Made by a program: the position numbers and the translations under genes. Below the pieces are notes generated by a model. That model did no database searches and was not told where the DNA came from. It saw only the letters and a list, made by a program, of their open reading frames with translations. Below, piece after piece: positions 9,138-16,937 of a stretch of DNA of 24,477 nt (positions within the stretch are counted from its first letter, which is position 1; each line of letters opens with the position of its first letter). Source of the stretch: Bacillota bacterium. GTDB taxonomy: Bacteria > Bacillota_C > Negativicutes > JAEYSJ01. The stretch spans positions 1 to 24,477 of the forward strand of contig JAEYSJ010000326.1 in NCBI GenBank assembly GCA_023434855.1, read 5' to 3'.

Positions 9138-9941
9138 TCACATTACAACAATAGTGATACCGTTGGCATTAGCCAGGGCTGCTACTGTATCCCGTTCCAC
9201 CACCAGCGTTTTGCCTGCCTCAATAACCAATGCAGCTGCTTTGGCGTCAATCATGGCCTGGATGGTGTCAGGACCTACGGCAGGTACATCAAAACGCATA
9301 TCCTGATTTGGTTTGGCTACTTTCGCCACTATTACGCCACCCCGGCCAAGTTCCCCGCCGCGGCGTATACAGGCGTTAGTTCCTTCAATAGCTTCGACTG
9401 CCATAACGGCCCGGTTTTTCACTACCACTGTCTGTCCTATATCCAAGCCGCCAATATGCTTAGCCATAGTATAACCAAATTCCATATCGGCACGCATGCT
9501 TTCTGATGGTTCACTGCCGGCCAGCAAGCCGGGCCCAGGCATGAGCGTACGGATAAGAGCAGTCTGATCAAGTACGCCCAAACCTGCGAGAGCCAACTCC
9601 CGTACAAAAGCCAGCATAATAGTATCATCACTCGTATCTTTTAATCCTGCAAGCAATTTCTGTATCCGGGAATCCAGCTGGACTGTTCCGGCAAACATTA
9701 ATTCTTTCGTCACCTTGCCCAGCATGGTAACTTCAGTGACACCCTCGTTCTTCAGGGTAGCAAGAATATTTTCCAACTGCCCAATACTGATATGATACAT
9801 TTTGTCAGCAGCAATTGCCAGTTCTTCGTCTACCCCAGGCACAAGGCCAATAGCTATCACAGTAAAACCCAGGCCACGAGCCGCCCGGGCAAATTCCACC
9901 GGCAACCGCCCGACGCCGGCTAGTAAACCAATAACCTTCAT
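9138..9941 (-). CDS. lpxI: LpxI, UDP-2,3-diacylglucosamine pyrophosphatase
   Basis: LpxI hydrolyses UDP-2,3-diacylglucosamine to lipid X and UMP. It replaces LpxH in many bacteria, including Negativicutes. The 267-residue protein starts MKVIGLLAGVGRLPVEFARA, ends in KTLVVERDTVAALANANGI, and contains GVIVAKVAKPNQDMRFDVPA with GPDTI, all typical of the family formerly called DUF1009. Position between lpxA and lpxB fits the pathway order. Its RBS is weak (GTGACTGGAA), and a family A repeat ends only 18 bases upstream of the ATG, so its original leader may have been replaced by the repeat. Confidence 0.95.
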   Translation of the reverse strand: MKVIGLLAGVGRLPVEFARAARGLGFTVIAIGLVPGVDEELAIAADKMYHISIGQLENILATLKNEGVTEVTMLGKVTKELMFAGTVQLDSRIQKLLAGLKDTSDDTIMLAFVRELALAGLGVLDQTALIRTLMPGPGLLAGSEPSESMRADMEFGYTMAKHIGGLDIGQTVVVKNRAVMAVEAIEGTNACIRRGGELGRGGVIVAKVAKPNQDMRFDVPAVGPDTIQAMIDAKAAALVIEAGKTLVVERDTVAALANANGITIVVM

Positions 9942-9959
9942 TTCCAGTCACTCTGTTTT

Positions 9960-10252
9960 AAAACGCCCATCTGCGTTGTTGCTCCTGCGATCGTTCGCTA
10001 AGCGTTCTATCGAACGGGCATCGATGCTATACAACGATTGTAACCGTCCCATAAATTTACTTGGGTTGTTTTGTGCGTCTATACCCAACCAAGTACGCCT
10101 TCGCTCCCGTTCTCTAGCGACCCGTACAATTTGCGTAGAATAATATACATTAATCTTTCTGCGTTATATATAACGGGTTATTCAGGACGCTGCATCTGTG
10201 CATTTTTAAACTGCCTTCCTTCTATAGATGTTGCGTGTTTTTCCAAACACGC
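9960..10252. repeat. Family A MITE-like element, copy A3
   Basis: The left end AAAACGCCCATCTGCG starts at 9960. The right end GCATCTGTGCATTTTTAAAC (from 10192) is its imperfect inverted partner. Downstream of the inverted end is GCGTGTTT-TTCC-AAACACGC (10233-10252), also present in copy A2. Internally it shares AAGTACGCCTTCGCTC with A1, and GACCCG-ACAATTTGCG-like and TCTTTCTGCGT-like blocks with A2. It fills the 321-base lpxA-lpxI gap. No credible gene lies inside. Confidence 0.8.
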
Positions 10253-10262
10253 TTTTATATTA

Positions 10263-11072
10263 TTATTCGCCATTTTCCTTGCGGCCGCGGCAAATTCCCC
10301 GCTCGGCGTTGCGCAGGAAACGTAAGAAATGCTCAACCTCTTCACAAGATTCAAGTTCCTGCTCCATTACTGCAATCGCCTGATCTAAACTTAAACCTGA
10401 GCGATAAAGTATTTTATAAGCTTTTTTGAGATTTTGCCGTGCTTTAACGCTTACGCCGGTGCGGGACATACCTACATTATTCAGGCCTGACACTTTAGCA
10501 GGGTGGCCGTCAACAATTACGAAAGGCGGTACGTCCTGCACCACTTTTGATGCCCCGCCCACCATGGCGTTATAACCGATTTTAACAAACTGGTGAACGC
10601 CGGCGAGCCCGCCAATAACCGCACGGTCTTCCACTACCACATGTCCGGCCAGAGTAGCTGCATTGGACATAATGACGTGGTTGCCAACAACACAATTGTG
10701 GGCCACATGTGTATAGGCCATCAATAAGCAGTTAGAACCGACACGGGTTTCCTCACCCTCGCCGGTAGCACGGTTAACGGTGGCAAACTCACGGATTTTA
10801 GTATTATCACCAATAAAAACATAACTCTTTTCCCCGCGGAATTTCAAATCCTGCGGTTCTGCTCCAATAGAAGCGCTGGGAAAAATTACGCAGTTCTCGC
10901 CAATTCTCGTCCAGCCATCTATAACTACATGGGCACCAATCTTGGTCCCGTCACCAATCATCACGTTTTCCCCTATTACGGCATATGGTCCAATCTCAAC
11001 ATCTTTGCCGATGCGGGCAGAGGGATGGATCACAGCTGTTTCGTGTATTTTACGCAGAGCTATTACACCCAC
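10263..11072 (-). CDS. lpxA: LpxA, UDP-GlcNAc 3-O-acyltransferase
   Basis: LpxA catalyses the first acylation of lipid A synthesis, moving a 3-hydroxyacyl group from ACP to UDP-GlcNAc. The 269-residue protein has an N-terminal left-handed beta-helix of hexapeptide repeats (about 15-195). The catalytic motif AYTHVAHNCVVGN has His at 125, the same number as in E. coli. A helical C-terminus follows. The GTG at 11072 has AAGGAG eight bases upstream, although family similarity begins at about residue 8 (KIHETAVIHPSA). The upstream gap to fabZ is the only gap over 100 bases in the cluster without a recognised repeat. Confidence 0.97.
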   Translation of the reverse strand: MGVIALRKIHETAVIHPSARIGKDVEIGPYAVIGENVMIGDGTKIGAHVVIDGWTRIGENCVIFPSASIGAEPQDLKFRGEKSYVFIGDNTKIREFATVNRATGEGEETRVGSNCLLMAYTHVAHNCVVGNHVIMSNAATLAGHVVVEDRAVIGGLAGVHQFVKIGYNAMVGGASKVVQDVPPFVIVDGHPAKVSGLNNVGMSRTGVSVKARQNLKKAYKILYRSGLSLDQAIAVMEQELESCEEVEHFLRFLRNAERGICRGRKENGE

Positions 11073-11159
11073 GATATCAACTCCTTCTTAAGTGAGTACA
11101 TTTGCTTTGTCAGCTATAATTATAATCAGACTATCCAGTCATATTGTGACAACCACTAT

Positions 11160-11222
11160 CTAGTCATAAATAGCCTTAATTGAGCAAAAACACATCTTTA
11201 GTGTAATTTTTAAGCGACTCAT
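11160..11222 (-). CDS. Possible 20-residue leader peptide upstream of lpxA
   Basis: A very short reading frame, MSRLKITLKMCFCSIKAIYD, starts at ATG 11222 with a good GAGGAAAA site 4-8 bases upstream and ends in TAG. It lies between fabZ and lpxA with nothing else to explain the gap. It is basic with two cysteines. This may be chance: a frame of this size with an RBS is not rare in AT-rich DNA. I do not recognise it. Confidence 0.2.
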   Translation of the reverse strand: MSRLKITLKMCFCSIKAIYD

Positions 11223-11286
11223 GCTATTTTCCTCGTTAATTCGTTATAATTCATTAGCATTGCAGCAATAAAATAATAGTGCTTTG

Positions 11287-11718
11287 CTAGCCTTGGGATA
11301 TAGCAAATAAAAATTCGCCTTCAACAACCAATTGGTCGTCAACATAAGCTTCGGCCCATAGCTTACCCATACTGCTGCGGACCTTGATTATTTCGGCTAC
11401 CATACGCAGTTGGTCACCGGGAACAACCGGCTTTCTGAATTTGACCCTGTCCATGCCGGCAAATAACGCCAGCTTGCCACGATAATCATCTCCATATAAC
11501 ATTGCTACACCACCAACTTGTGCCATAGCTTCGAGAATAAGCACACCTGGCATTATCGGCGTACCGGGAAAATGGCCCTGGAAAAAATTCTCGTTCACAG
11601 TAACATTTTTAATACCGACCGCCCGTTTCATCGGCTCAAGCTCAATAATGCGGTCTACCAGTAAAAATGGATACCGGTGCGGAATAATTTTTTGAATTTC
11701 CACTGCGGATAATATCAA
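11287..11718 (-). CDS. fabZ: FabZ, 3-hydroxyacyl-ACP dehydratase
   Basis: FabZ dehydrates 3-hydroxyacyl-ACP in fatty acid elongation and so competes with LpxA and LpxD for the same hydroxyacyl substrates. That is the usual reason for its place between lpxC and lpxA. The 143-residue hotdog-fold protein has [14 protein letters not shown] near its start and the catalytic helix [20 protein letters not shown], with His49 and Glu63. The start is a TTG (11718) preceded by GAGGAG at about 10 bases. No ATG is available at a suitable place. It lies 17 bases downstream of lpxC, clearly one transcript. Confidence 0.96.
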   Translation of the reverse strand: MILSAVEIQKIIPHRYPFLLVDRIIELEPMKRAVGIKNVTVNENFFQGHFPGTPIMPGVLILEAMAQVGGVAMLYGDDYRGKLALFAGMDRVKFRKPVVPGDQLRMVAEIIKVRSSMGKLWAEAYVDDQLVVEGEFLFAISQG

Positions 11719-11735
11719 CTTTAATCAGCTCCTCA

Positions 11736-12572
11736 TTACACTTCCAAAATGGCTTTTGCTAACGCGGTATTAAGCGTATGGCCTGATTTTACGGCAATAA
11801 CGTGCCCGCGGACAGACCCCGCTAAAGCTAAATCGCCAATAATATCAAGAATTTTGTGTCTTACAAGTTCATCAGAAAATCTTGGCGGATTAAGCGCCTC
11901 TTTATCATCATATACCAAAACGTTGTCAAAACTGCCACCCAACGCTAAACCCTGATTTTTTAAAGCTTCCACTTCGTGCATAAAACCAATAGTTCTGGCA
12001 GGAGCAATTTCACGAATGAATATTTCCGGTGTAATTTCATAATCGCCAAACTGTACCCCCAACTGGGGATGCGGATTTATTGAGGTAAAAGTTATTCTCA
12101 GCCCGTCGTATGGCAAAATAGTAATAAATTTATCCTCTGACCGTACAGTATGCTCTCTACTTACAACAACAAAATTACGCGGAATGTTTTGCTCTTTTAT
12201 GCCTGTTTCCTGAATAAGCCGGACAAAAGGCAAGGCACTGCCATCGCCTACCGGTGGCTCAACTGAGGTGATTTCTACCAAACAATTATCAACCTGTAAT
12301 GCGCTAAAGGCCGCCAGAAGATGTTCCACCGTGAAAACTTTTGCTTCACCGGTTTCTAAGGTAGTCGCACGCATAGTATTAGTAACATTAGCAGCTTTGG
12401 CTGCTACCTGAGGCCGACCCGGCAAATCAGAACGGACGAAAATAATGCCGGAATCAACAGGCGCTGGATGAAAAGTGAGAAAAACATCAAGCCCTGAATG
12501 TAAACCAATACCTGTATATTCTGCAGTTTTTGCAATCGTAGTTTGAAATAATTTGCTATCTTGGCTTAACAT
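11736..12572 (-). CDS. lpxC: LpxC, UDP-3-O-acyl-GlcNAc deacetylase
   Basis: LpxC is the zinc-dependent deacetylase that commits precursor to lipid A. The 278-residue protein has zinc ligands His84 (TVEHLLAAFSAL), His239 and Asp243 (RHKILDIIGDLAL), and the catalytic His265 (KSGHTLNTAL), matching E. coli numbering closely. The ATG at 12572 follows AGGAGAGG. A GTG six codons upstream overlaps that RBS and is rejected. The C-terminus ends soon after the last motif (KAILEV), so it lacks the long tail that FtsH recognises in E. coli. FtsH control by that tail is therefore unlikely here. Confidence 0.97.
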   Translation of the reverse strand: MLSQDSKLFQTTIAKTAEYTGIGLHSGLDVFLTFHPAPVDSGIIFVRSDLPGRPQVAAKAANVTNTMRATTLETGEAKVFTVEHLLAAFSALQVDNCLVEITSVEPPVGDGSALPFVRLIQETGIKEQNIPRNFVVVSREHTVRSEDKFITILPYDGLRITFTSINPHPQLGVQFGDYEITPEIFIREIAPARTIGFMHEVEALKNQGLALGGSFDNVLVYDDKEALNPPRFSDELVRHKILDIIGDLALAGSVRGHVIAVKSGHTLNTALAKAILEV

Positions 12573-12604
12573 GGCAACCTCTCCTGACACAATAACCTTT
12601 ACTT

Positions 12605-12633
12605 ATTCTACAAAAAAATTGATTTCCCTGCAA
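12605..12633 (-). promoter_or_regulatory. Possible promoter for lpxC-fabZ-lpxA
   Basis: On the minus strand TTGCAG, 17 bases, then TAGAAT is followed by the lpxC RBS about 20 bases on. The -10 box matches TATAAT at 5 of 6 positions; the -35 matches only TTG. The spacing and the 475-base upstream gap make a promoter plausible. Confidence 0.35.
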
Positions 12634-12735
12634 GTGGATGAGCTGATTAAAAATATAATAAAATATTATCCTGAGGATAAAATACTGCCCGGCGTATTTG
12701 AATATCATTGTCAATCAACTTTGTTAAAGAAATGT

Positions 12736-12906
12736 CTAACCGCCAAGGACGCCAAGAGCGCCAAAAATCCATTTAAGAAAACATCGGATATATATAAATT
12801 TCTAGAATGCTTTCCTCTTATAGAAATATCTCGCATGCTGGGACAAAATTTGCTTAACGGAAAACAATAAAAATTCTTTGGCGTTCTTGGCGTCCTTGGC
12901 GGTTAA
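12736..12906. repeat. Family B inverted repeat, CGCCAAGGA subtype, copy B5
   Basis: The left arm at 12736-12767 (TAACCGCCAAGGACGCCAAG then AGCGCCAAA) and the right arm at 12877-12906 are almost perfect complements over about 29 bases. The 9-bp unit is CGCCAAGGA. The interior, about 110 bases, is AT-rich. Together with B6 it occupies much of the 475-base gap between the ATPase and lpxC. The remainder (12634-12735 and 12996-13047) shows no gene. Confidence 0.8.
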
Positions 12907-12935
12907 CCGGTTTCTCCCGCTCGCTATTTTACACG

Positions 12936-12995
12936 GTACAGGTCACAGAGAATATATCTTTTTTATATATATATTCTCCGTATACTCAGTGGTTC
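12936..12995. repeat. Family B inverted repeat, degenerate short copy B6
   Basis: Left arm ACAGGTCACAGAGAATATAT (from 12939) pairs with the right arm ATATTCTCCGTATACTCAGT, then GGTTC (to 12995). The TATATA core is very AT-rich. The terminal GGTTC and the CACAGAG motif tie it to family B, but the internal palindrome is absent. Confidence 0.5.
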
Positions 12996-13047
12996 TAAGA
13001 AAAACGTTCCGTTTTCGAACTCTGATCCAGAAATAAGTTCTTTCCGG

Positions 13048-13821
13048 CTACGCAATACGCTTGCCTGACAACGTCTGAGCACTGGTATTCAATTGATACT
13101 CAATAAGCTCTTTATATTGTTGCCCAACATGAGAAACGGGTTTCACAAAAACCTCTGAGGGGACACCCTCTTCTACAATATGCCCTTTGTCCATTAAGAC
13201 GATACGGTCGGCTACGTGGAGTGCAAAAGATATTTCGTGGGTTACTACCAGCATGGAACTAGCCCGGTATCTTGCCAGTTCTTCCATGACAACCAGCACT
13301 TCACGCACCAATATCGGGTCAAGAGATGCTGTCGGTTCGTCCCATAACATCAGTTCAGGTTCAAATGCCAATGCTCTGGCAATACCGACCCGCTGCTGCT
13401 GACCACCGGACATTTCCGCCGGTTTATGACCGGCATGATTCTCCAGACCTACTTTTCTAAGCGCTTCCAATGCTTTATTATGAGCCGCTTCCCGGGGCGT
13501 ACCGCCCATAACCAGGCCCAGCATGACATTCTCCAGGGCTGACAGACGGCCAATAAGGTTGAACTGCTGAAATACAAAACCGATACGTTTCCGTATGGCC
13601 CGCAATTCGTCAGCGTTCATACTTAAAATATCGTTGTTGCCAAAAAAGATTGAACCATGATCAGGTTCAACCAGCCTGTTAATAGTACGAATGGTAGTAG
13701 ATTTACCACAACCCGACGGCCCCATCATTACCACCGTTTCTCCTCGTCCCACCTGCAGGTCCACGTTGTCCACAGCAATCAGATTACCAAACCGTTTATG
13801 CAAGTTTTTAATAGTAAGCAT
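13048..13821 (-). CDS. ABC transporter ATPase of an uncharacterised envelope system
   Basis: The 257-residue ATP-binding subunit has Walker A GPSGCGKST (34-42), Q-loop Gln85, signature MSGGQ (137-141), Walker B LMLWDE (157-162) and H-loop His195 (VVTHE). By sequence style it resembles polar amino-acid ATPases of the GlnQ type. However, its only partner here is the large permease 148 bases upstream, and no periplasmic binding protein or GlnP-like permease is present. The ATG at 13821 follows GAGGTG; a longer frame to 13884 runs into repeat B7 and is rejected. Setting between lpxL and lpxC suggests a role in moving an envelope lipid or lipoprotein, which is an inference. An amino-acid transport role cannot be excluded. 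Confidence 0.85.
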   Translation of the reverse strand: MLTIKNLHKRFGNLIAVDNVDLQVGRGETVVMMGPSGCGKSTTIRTINRLVEPDHGSIFFGNNDILSMNADELRAIRKRIGFVFQQFNLIGRLSALENVMLGLVMGGTPREAAHNKALEALRKVGLENHAGHKPAEMSGGQQQRVGIARALAFEPELMLWDEPTASLDPILVREVLVVMEELARYRASSMLVVTHEISFALHVADRIVLMDKGHIVEEGVPSEVFVKPVSHVGQQYKELIEYQLNTSAQTLSGKRIA

Positions 13822-13867
13822 TTTCTCACCTCGTTCTTCTTGAAATAGCACGAATGTGCAGGTGTTT

Positions 13868-13959
13868 CTAACCACAGAGGACACAGAGGAATTTAATTAT
13901 TGTTATATTCCCTGCGCGATATATATCGCGCCGTTTCCCTCTGCGTCCTCTGTGGTTCA
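13868..13959. repeat. Family B inverted repeat, copy B7
   Basis: This is the most compact and complete copy. The left arm CTAACCACAGAGGACACAGA (13868-13887) pairs with the right arm at 13937-13959 (CCCTCTGCGTCCTCTGTGGT then TCA). A perfect 18-bp palindrome GCGCGATATATATCGCGC lies at 13914-13931, five bases before the right arm. It sits between the permease and ATPase genes, where it would form a strong structure in a shared transcript. Confidence 0.85.
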
Positions 13960-13969
13960 ATATCATCCC

Positions 13970-16333
13970 TTATTTAAATTTTACTTTTCTTTGGTTCAGT
14001 TTCTGAAGCAGACCGGGTCGGCCGCTGGGGATAACAATCTCCCGCATTATTTCATCAAAAGACAGACCCAAGGCTTCACCGGCCATTACTTCTTCACTGG
14101 AAATCGGGCTGATTTTTTCGGTGTAATTAGCGACAACAAAGCCAAGCACGGCACCCAGTATCGGTACGGCAATCCACGGCATATATGGAATACCGCCTTT
14201 GGCCAGGATGAACATGGCTGTCAGCATCACGGCACCGATTACCATTCCATACTGGCGCTCCGGAGCTGTAAACCCAGCAGCGGAGCGGCGTACCATACCG
14301 CGCCAGCCGGATACTTTTACCGTGCCGGCCAGCCGTTTACGGCGTATAACTGTCATTACCGCAGTATGGTCAAATACCAGGAACAATATTGTCATAATAA
14401 TGGCCGTCATACCAGCCAGTATAGCTTTAACCTCATTCAACACCTGATACAGTTCGCCACGGGCGTTAGGTTCAATCACCCCCAGGGCGGTGGAATACAA
14501 AGATACATTGTTATTGCCCACCTGGTTGTACACTACAGGTGCAACGGCGTCCACGCTAATGTTGCTTGTGGTAAGAATCTGAATACGTTCACCTGGAATA
14601 ACCTGTCCGGCAATGAATTTATCCAGCAGCTTCACTGAATGAGTTATTTCCTCGTCTTTAAGATTAGGCACGGCTGTCGCCATATATTGCAGCTGTGTTG
14701 TAATAAGCGGGGTATTCAGTTGTTGCAGTTGCGCCAGCCGCGTATTGGCGCTGGCAAGATTGCTCCTGGCGCCATCCACGTCAAAAGCGCGCAGCGTAGC
14801 TACTGTATTGCTACCGGTGGCCACGATATTATCAATAGCACCTTTAGCCTGACGGGCCTCGGTGGCAATATTGTCCAATGCGCCCAAACCTGATTTTAAA
14901 TTGTTCAGATTACGCTGGGCACTGGACAAGCTGTCAACGGTTGTACCGACATCGCTATTTACCAGCTTTACAATCTGCAAAGTGTTAATAAGACCACCCA
15001 TGGCTCTGGATGAATTGTCAAGCTGCAATTGCAGCCCACCTGTGTCGATATTAGCGAGACCGCTCGTGGCCGACTGAATGGTATTTCCGGCGGCCTGCAG
15101 ACTCCCCAGCATCTGTTCTACGGCATTTATACTGCCGCCATAGTTATTAAGCGCACCCAGGGCAATATTGCTTAAATTTTGCGTATCCTGGGCGAAACCC
15201 GGGACCTGCCCTACCAACTTGGAGGTTTCGGTAAGCGCTCCACCCAATTGTTGACGGGGATTACGGTAAGACACGGTACCCACATAACCAGTAACAGTAT
15301 TATTAACCAATTTATAACCTTGGTTGTTATTAAGTTGAGTTGCATCACCCTGACCGATCATACCTTCAGCAGTACCATCAGGACGAATTGCTGTAATTTC
15401 CACCAGCACGTTTCCCTTGTCCGGGGTGCTGCCGGCTACAGGCTGAGCCGCGGCTGTACCTTGAAATGCCACAATATCGCCTTTCGCCAATTTTAATCCG
15501 CCGACAGGCGAAATGGTTACCTGGGAAGCATAAGCCATGAGGAAACGTTTTAATTCCATCATGGTAGAAACCATATAAGTCATATCGTCATTTTTACCGT
15601 CAACCGACACGTTCCGTGCATAATCCAGCTTCAGTTGACTTTGCATGTTGTTGGCAATATCCTCACCAAGCCGAATTGGATTAGCAGGCTCGTTGCCAAC
15701 TGGAAAACTAATTTCGATTACCTGGTACTGTTTCAGGACTTCCTTAATTTGTTCGCTGACAGGTGATGATTTGTCCAATGATGTTAACACTACACCGATT
15801 GAACTACCATCATGAAAGGCGAAGCGCACACCATTCATTTGCGAAATGCGCTCCATCAGCATATTTTTAGCCCCTTCCGGCACCCCGCGAATAGTCAGCC
15901 GCGGCTCGGTCAAAAAACCTACACCGGCACCGCCGGGAATGCTGCCGAAAGTTTTACCCAAATTTTCATAAACTTCCTTCGTCTTATATTGATCCGGCAA
16001 GGCAACAAAAAAACTTGTCTTCCCGGTAATAGTTGGGCCTTCCTTCAATCTGGCGCCTGGGAAGACATCGTCGATGATTTTCTGGATTTGCACCGCTGTG
16101 TCATCTTTCACTTCTTCCCGTGCCTGAATAATAATGTCATATTCACCATAGTCGCCGACCAAATTTGCCAGTGTTTTAGAAAAATAAGCATTAGCCGACA
16201 ATGATACCGCACTGGCCAGCAGTGAACCGATTATCACGCTAACCAGCAGCAATGTCAGCACATCCCGATTAAATGTGTCTTTAAAGAACCTGCTAATAGA
16301 CGTGTATTTTATTATTCGCAAAAATTTAGACAT
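13970..16333 (-). CDS. Large MacB/FtsX-topology ABC permease with about 590-residue periplasmic region
   Basis: The 787-residue membrane protein has one N-terminal helix (about 25-47). A very large extracytoplasmic region follows (about 50-635). Three C-terminal helices (about 638-658, 695-714 and 715-738) precede a cytoplasmic tail of about 50 residues. This 1+3 layout is that of type VII ABC systems such as MacB, LolC/E and FtsX. The periplasmic region has a mixed first half, then an Asn/Gln/Leu-rich stretch (about 385-600) with repeated spacing of small residues, probably helical or coiled. The loop after helix 2 is basic (IRRKRLAGTVKVSGWRGMVR) and may contact the ATPase. ATG 16333 has GAGAGGTGAG at good spacing; ATG 16339 is too close to it. 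Substrate unknown. No sequence family was recognised with certainty. Confidence 0.8.
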   Translation of the reverse strand: MSKFLRIIKYTSISRFFKDTFNRDVLTLLLVSVIIGSLLASAVSLSANAYFSKTLANLVGDYGEYDIIIQAREEVKDDTAVQIQKIIDDVFPGARLKEGPTITGKTSFFVALPDQYKTKEVYENLGKTFGSIPGGAGVGFLTEPRLTIRGVPEGAKNMLMERISQMNGVRFAFHDGSSIGVVLTSLDKSSPVSEQIKEVLKQYQVIEISFPVGNEPANPIRLGEDIANNMQSQLKLDYARNVSVDGKNDDMTYMVSTMMELKRFLMAYASQVTISPVGGLKLAKGDIVAFQGTAAAQPVAGSTPDKGNVLVEITAIRPDGTAEGMIGQGDATQLNNNQGYKLVNNTVTGYVGTVSYRNPRQQLGGALTETSKLVGQVPGFAQDTQNLSNIALGALNNYGGSINAVEQMLGSLQAAGNTIQSATSGLANIDTGGLQLQLDNSSRAMGGLINTLQIVKLVNSDVGTTVDSLSSAQRNLNNLKSGLGALDNIATEARQAKGAIDNIVATGSNTVATLRAFDVDGARSNLASANTRLAQLQQLNTPLITTQLQYMATAVPNLKDEEITHSVKLLDKFIAGQVIPGERIQILTTSNISVDAVAPVVYNQVGNNNVSLYSTALGVIEPNARGELYQVLNEVKAILAGMTAIIMTILFLVFDHTAVMTVIRRKRLAGTVKVSGWRGMVRRSAAGFTAPERQYGMVIGAVMLTAMFILAKGGIPYMPWIAVPILGAVLGFVVANYTEKISPISSEEVMAGEALGLSFDEIMREIVIPSGRPGLLQKLNQRKVKFK

Positions 16334-16366
16334 AATCATCTCACCTCTCTTCCCTTCCAGGCTTAT

Positions 16367-16395
16367 ATTATACACGTATATCATTTTTATGTAAA
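16367..16395 (-). promoter_or_regulatory. Strong sigma-A-type promoter for the ABC permease/ATPase unit
   Basis: On the minus strand TTTACA (5 of 6 to TTGACA), 17 bases, then a perfect TATAAT. Transcription would start near 16360, leaving a leader of about 27 bases with the RBS. It lies between a terminator (16434-16456) and the permease start, so the pair can be transcribed on its own. Confidence 0.75.
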
Positions 16396-16433
16396 TAAGT
16401 ATATACTATTTAGCCGGTATGTATATATTGGAA

Positions 16434-16456
16434 CAAAAAAAGCCGCTAATGCGGCT
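16434..16456 (-). terminator. Rho-independent terminator upstream of the permease unit
   Basis: On the minus strand AGCCGC-ATTA-GCGGCT is followed by TTTTTTT. The six-pair GC-rich stem, four-base loop and U-run are textbook. It would stop read-through from lpxL and the repeat-filled gap before the permease promoter. Confidence 0.85.
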
Positions 16457-16467
16457 ATGGGATACGA

Positions 16468-16640
16468 CTAACCACAGAGGACACAGGGGACACGGAGTGG
16501 TTATTATTAATACTCTTACTCACTGTATCATCTTGCACCTCAACGTGTTGCCCTTCATCATAATTACTACTAAAAAACATCTCGATTTGACTATACAAAT
16601 ATATATTTGAACTGTTGCACTCTATATACTCTATGGTTCA
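16468..16640. repeat. Family B inverted repeat, copy B8
   Basis: The left arm CTAACCACAGAGGACACAGG begins at 16468 and continues GGACACGGAG. The right arm (16619-16640, ACTCTATATACTCTATGGTT then CA) has diverged. It carries a TTGCAC-CTCAACGTGTTGC-like core related to B9. B8 and B9 lie in tandem, and each is preceded by a similar A-run plus CCGCTAA-GCGG hairpin and GATACG-CTAACC, suggesting a tandem duplication. Confidence 0.7.
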
Positions 16641-16722
16641 AAGACGCTAGCAACAAACTAGCTACGGCCCGAGAACCTATATTTCCAATAAAAAAAACCG
16701 CTAACGCGGACGAGGGATACGG

Positions 16723-16888
16723 CTAACCACAGAGGACACAGAGGGATTTTATTTTTCCTGAATTCATTGTTACGTCCTGAACTCAACACATTGCACTCAT
16801 TAGTTCTATAGTTCTATTAATATCCTGATTCCCACGCGATAACTATCGCGCCGTTCCACTCTGTGCCCTCTGTGTCCTCTGTGGTTCA
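16723..16888. repeat. Family B inverted repeat, copy B9
   Basis: The left arm CTAACCACAGAGGACACAGA begins at 16723. The right arm at 16856-16888 is three 9-bp units long and ends CCTCTGTGGTTCA. The palindrome CGCGAT-AACT-ATCGCG lies at 16835-16850, five bases before the right arm. The interior has TCCTGAACTCAACACATTGC, shared in part with B10 and B11. B8, B9 and their flanks account for nearly all of the 589 bases between permease and lpxL. Confidence 0.85.
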
Positions 16889-16937
16889 AAAATTACAAGC
16901 ACCAGCCGGCCTGGAGAATAGCTTATTCCGGCTGGTG
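16889..16937 (-). terminator. Possible terminator overlapping the lpxL stop
   Basis: On the minus strand CACCAGCCGG (16928-16937) and CCGGCTGGTG (16900-16909) form a perfect 10-bp stem with an 18-base loop. CTTGTAATTTTTG follows. The stem includes the last codons of lpxL. The loop is long and the U-run begins late, so efficiency is uncertain. Confidence 0.5.

Noticed and set aside
10233..10252. GCGTGTTT hairpin after lpxA as an lpxA terminator
   Set aside because: The T-run lies on the plus-strand side, so it would not terminate lpxA; the same hairpin at 21910 shows it belongs to the family A element.
12553..12870. Plus-strand frame of 105 codons opposite the lpxC start and repeat B5
   Set aside because: It translates the repeat arm (TAKDAKSAK) and overlaps the lpxC promoter region; no plus-strand RBS at its start.
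12998..13018. AT-rich hairpin AAAACG-GAA-CGTTTT downstream of the ATPase gene
   Set aside because: The stem is short, AT-rich and has a bulge; too weak to call a terminator.
13856..14638. Plus-strand frame of 260 codons across the permease 3' end
   Set aside because: It lies antisense to a convincing membrane protein, begins in repeat B7, and has no family-like features.
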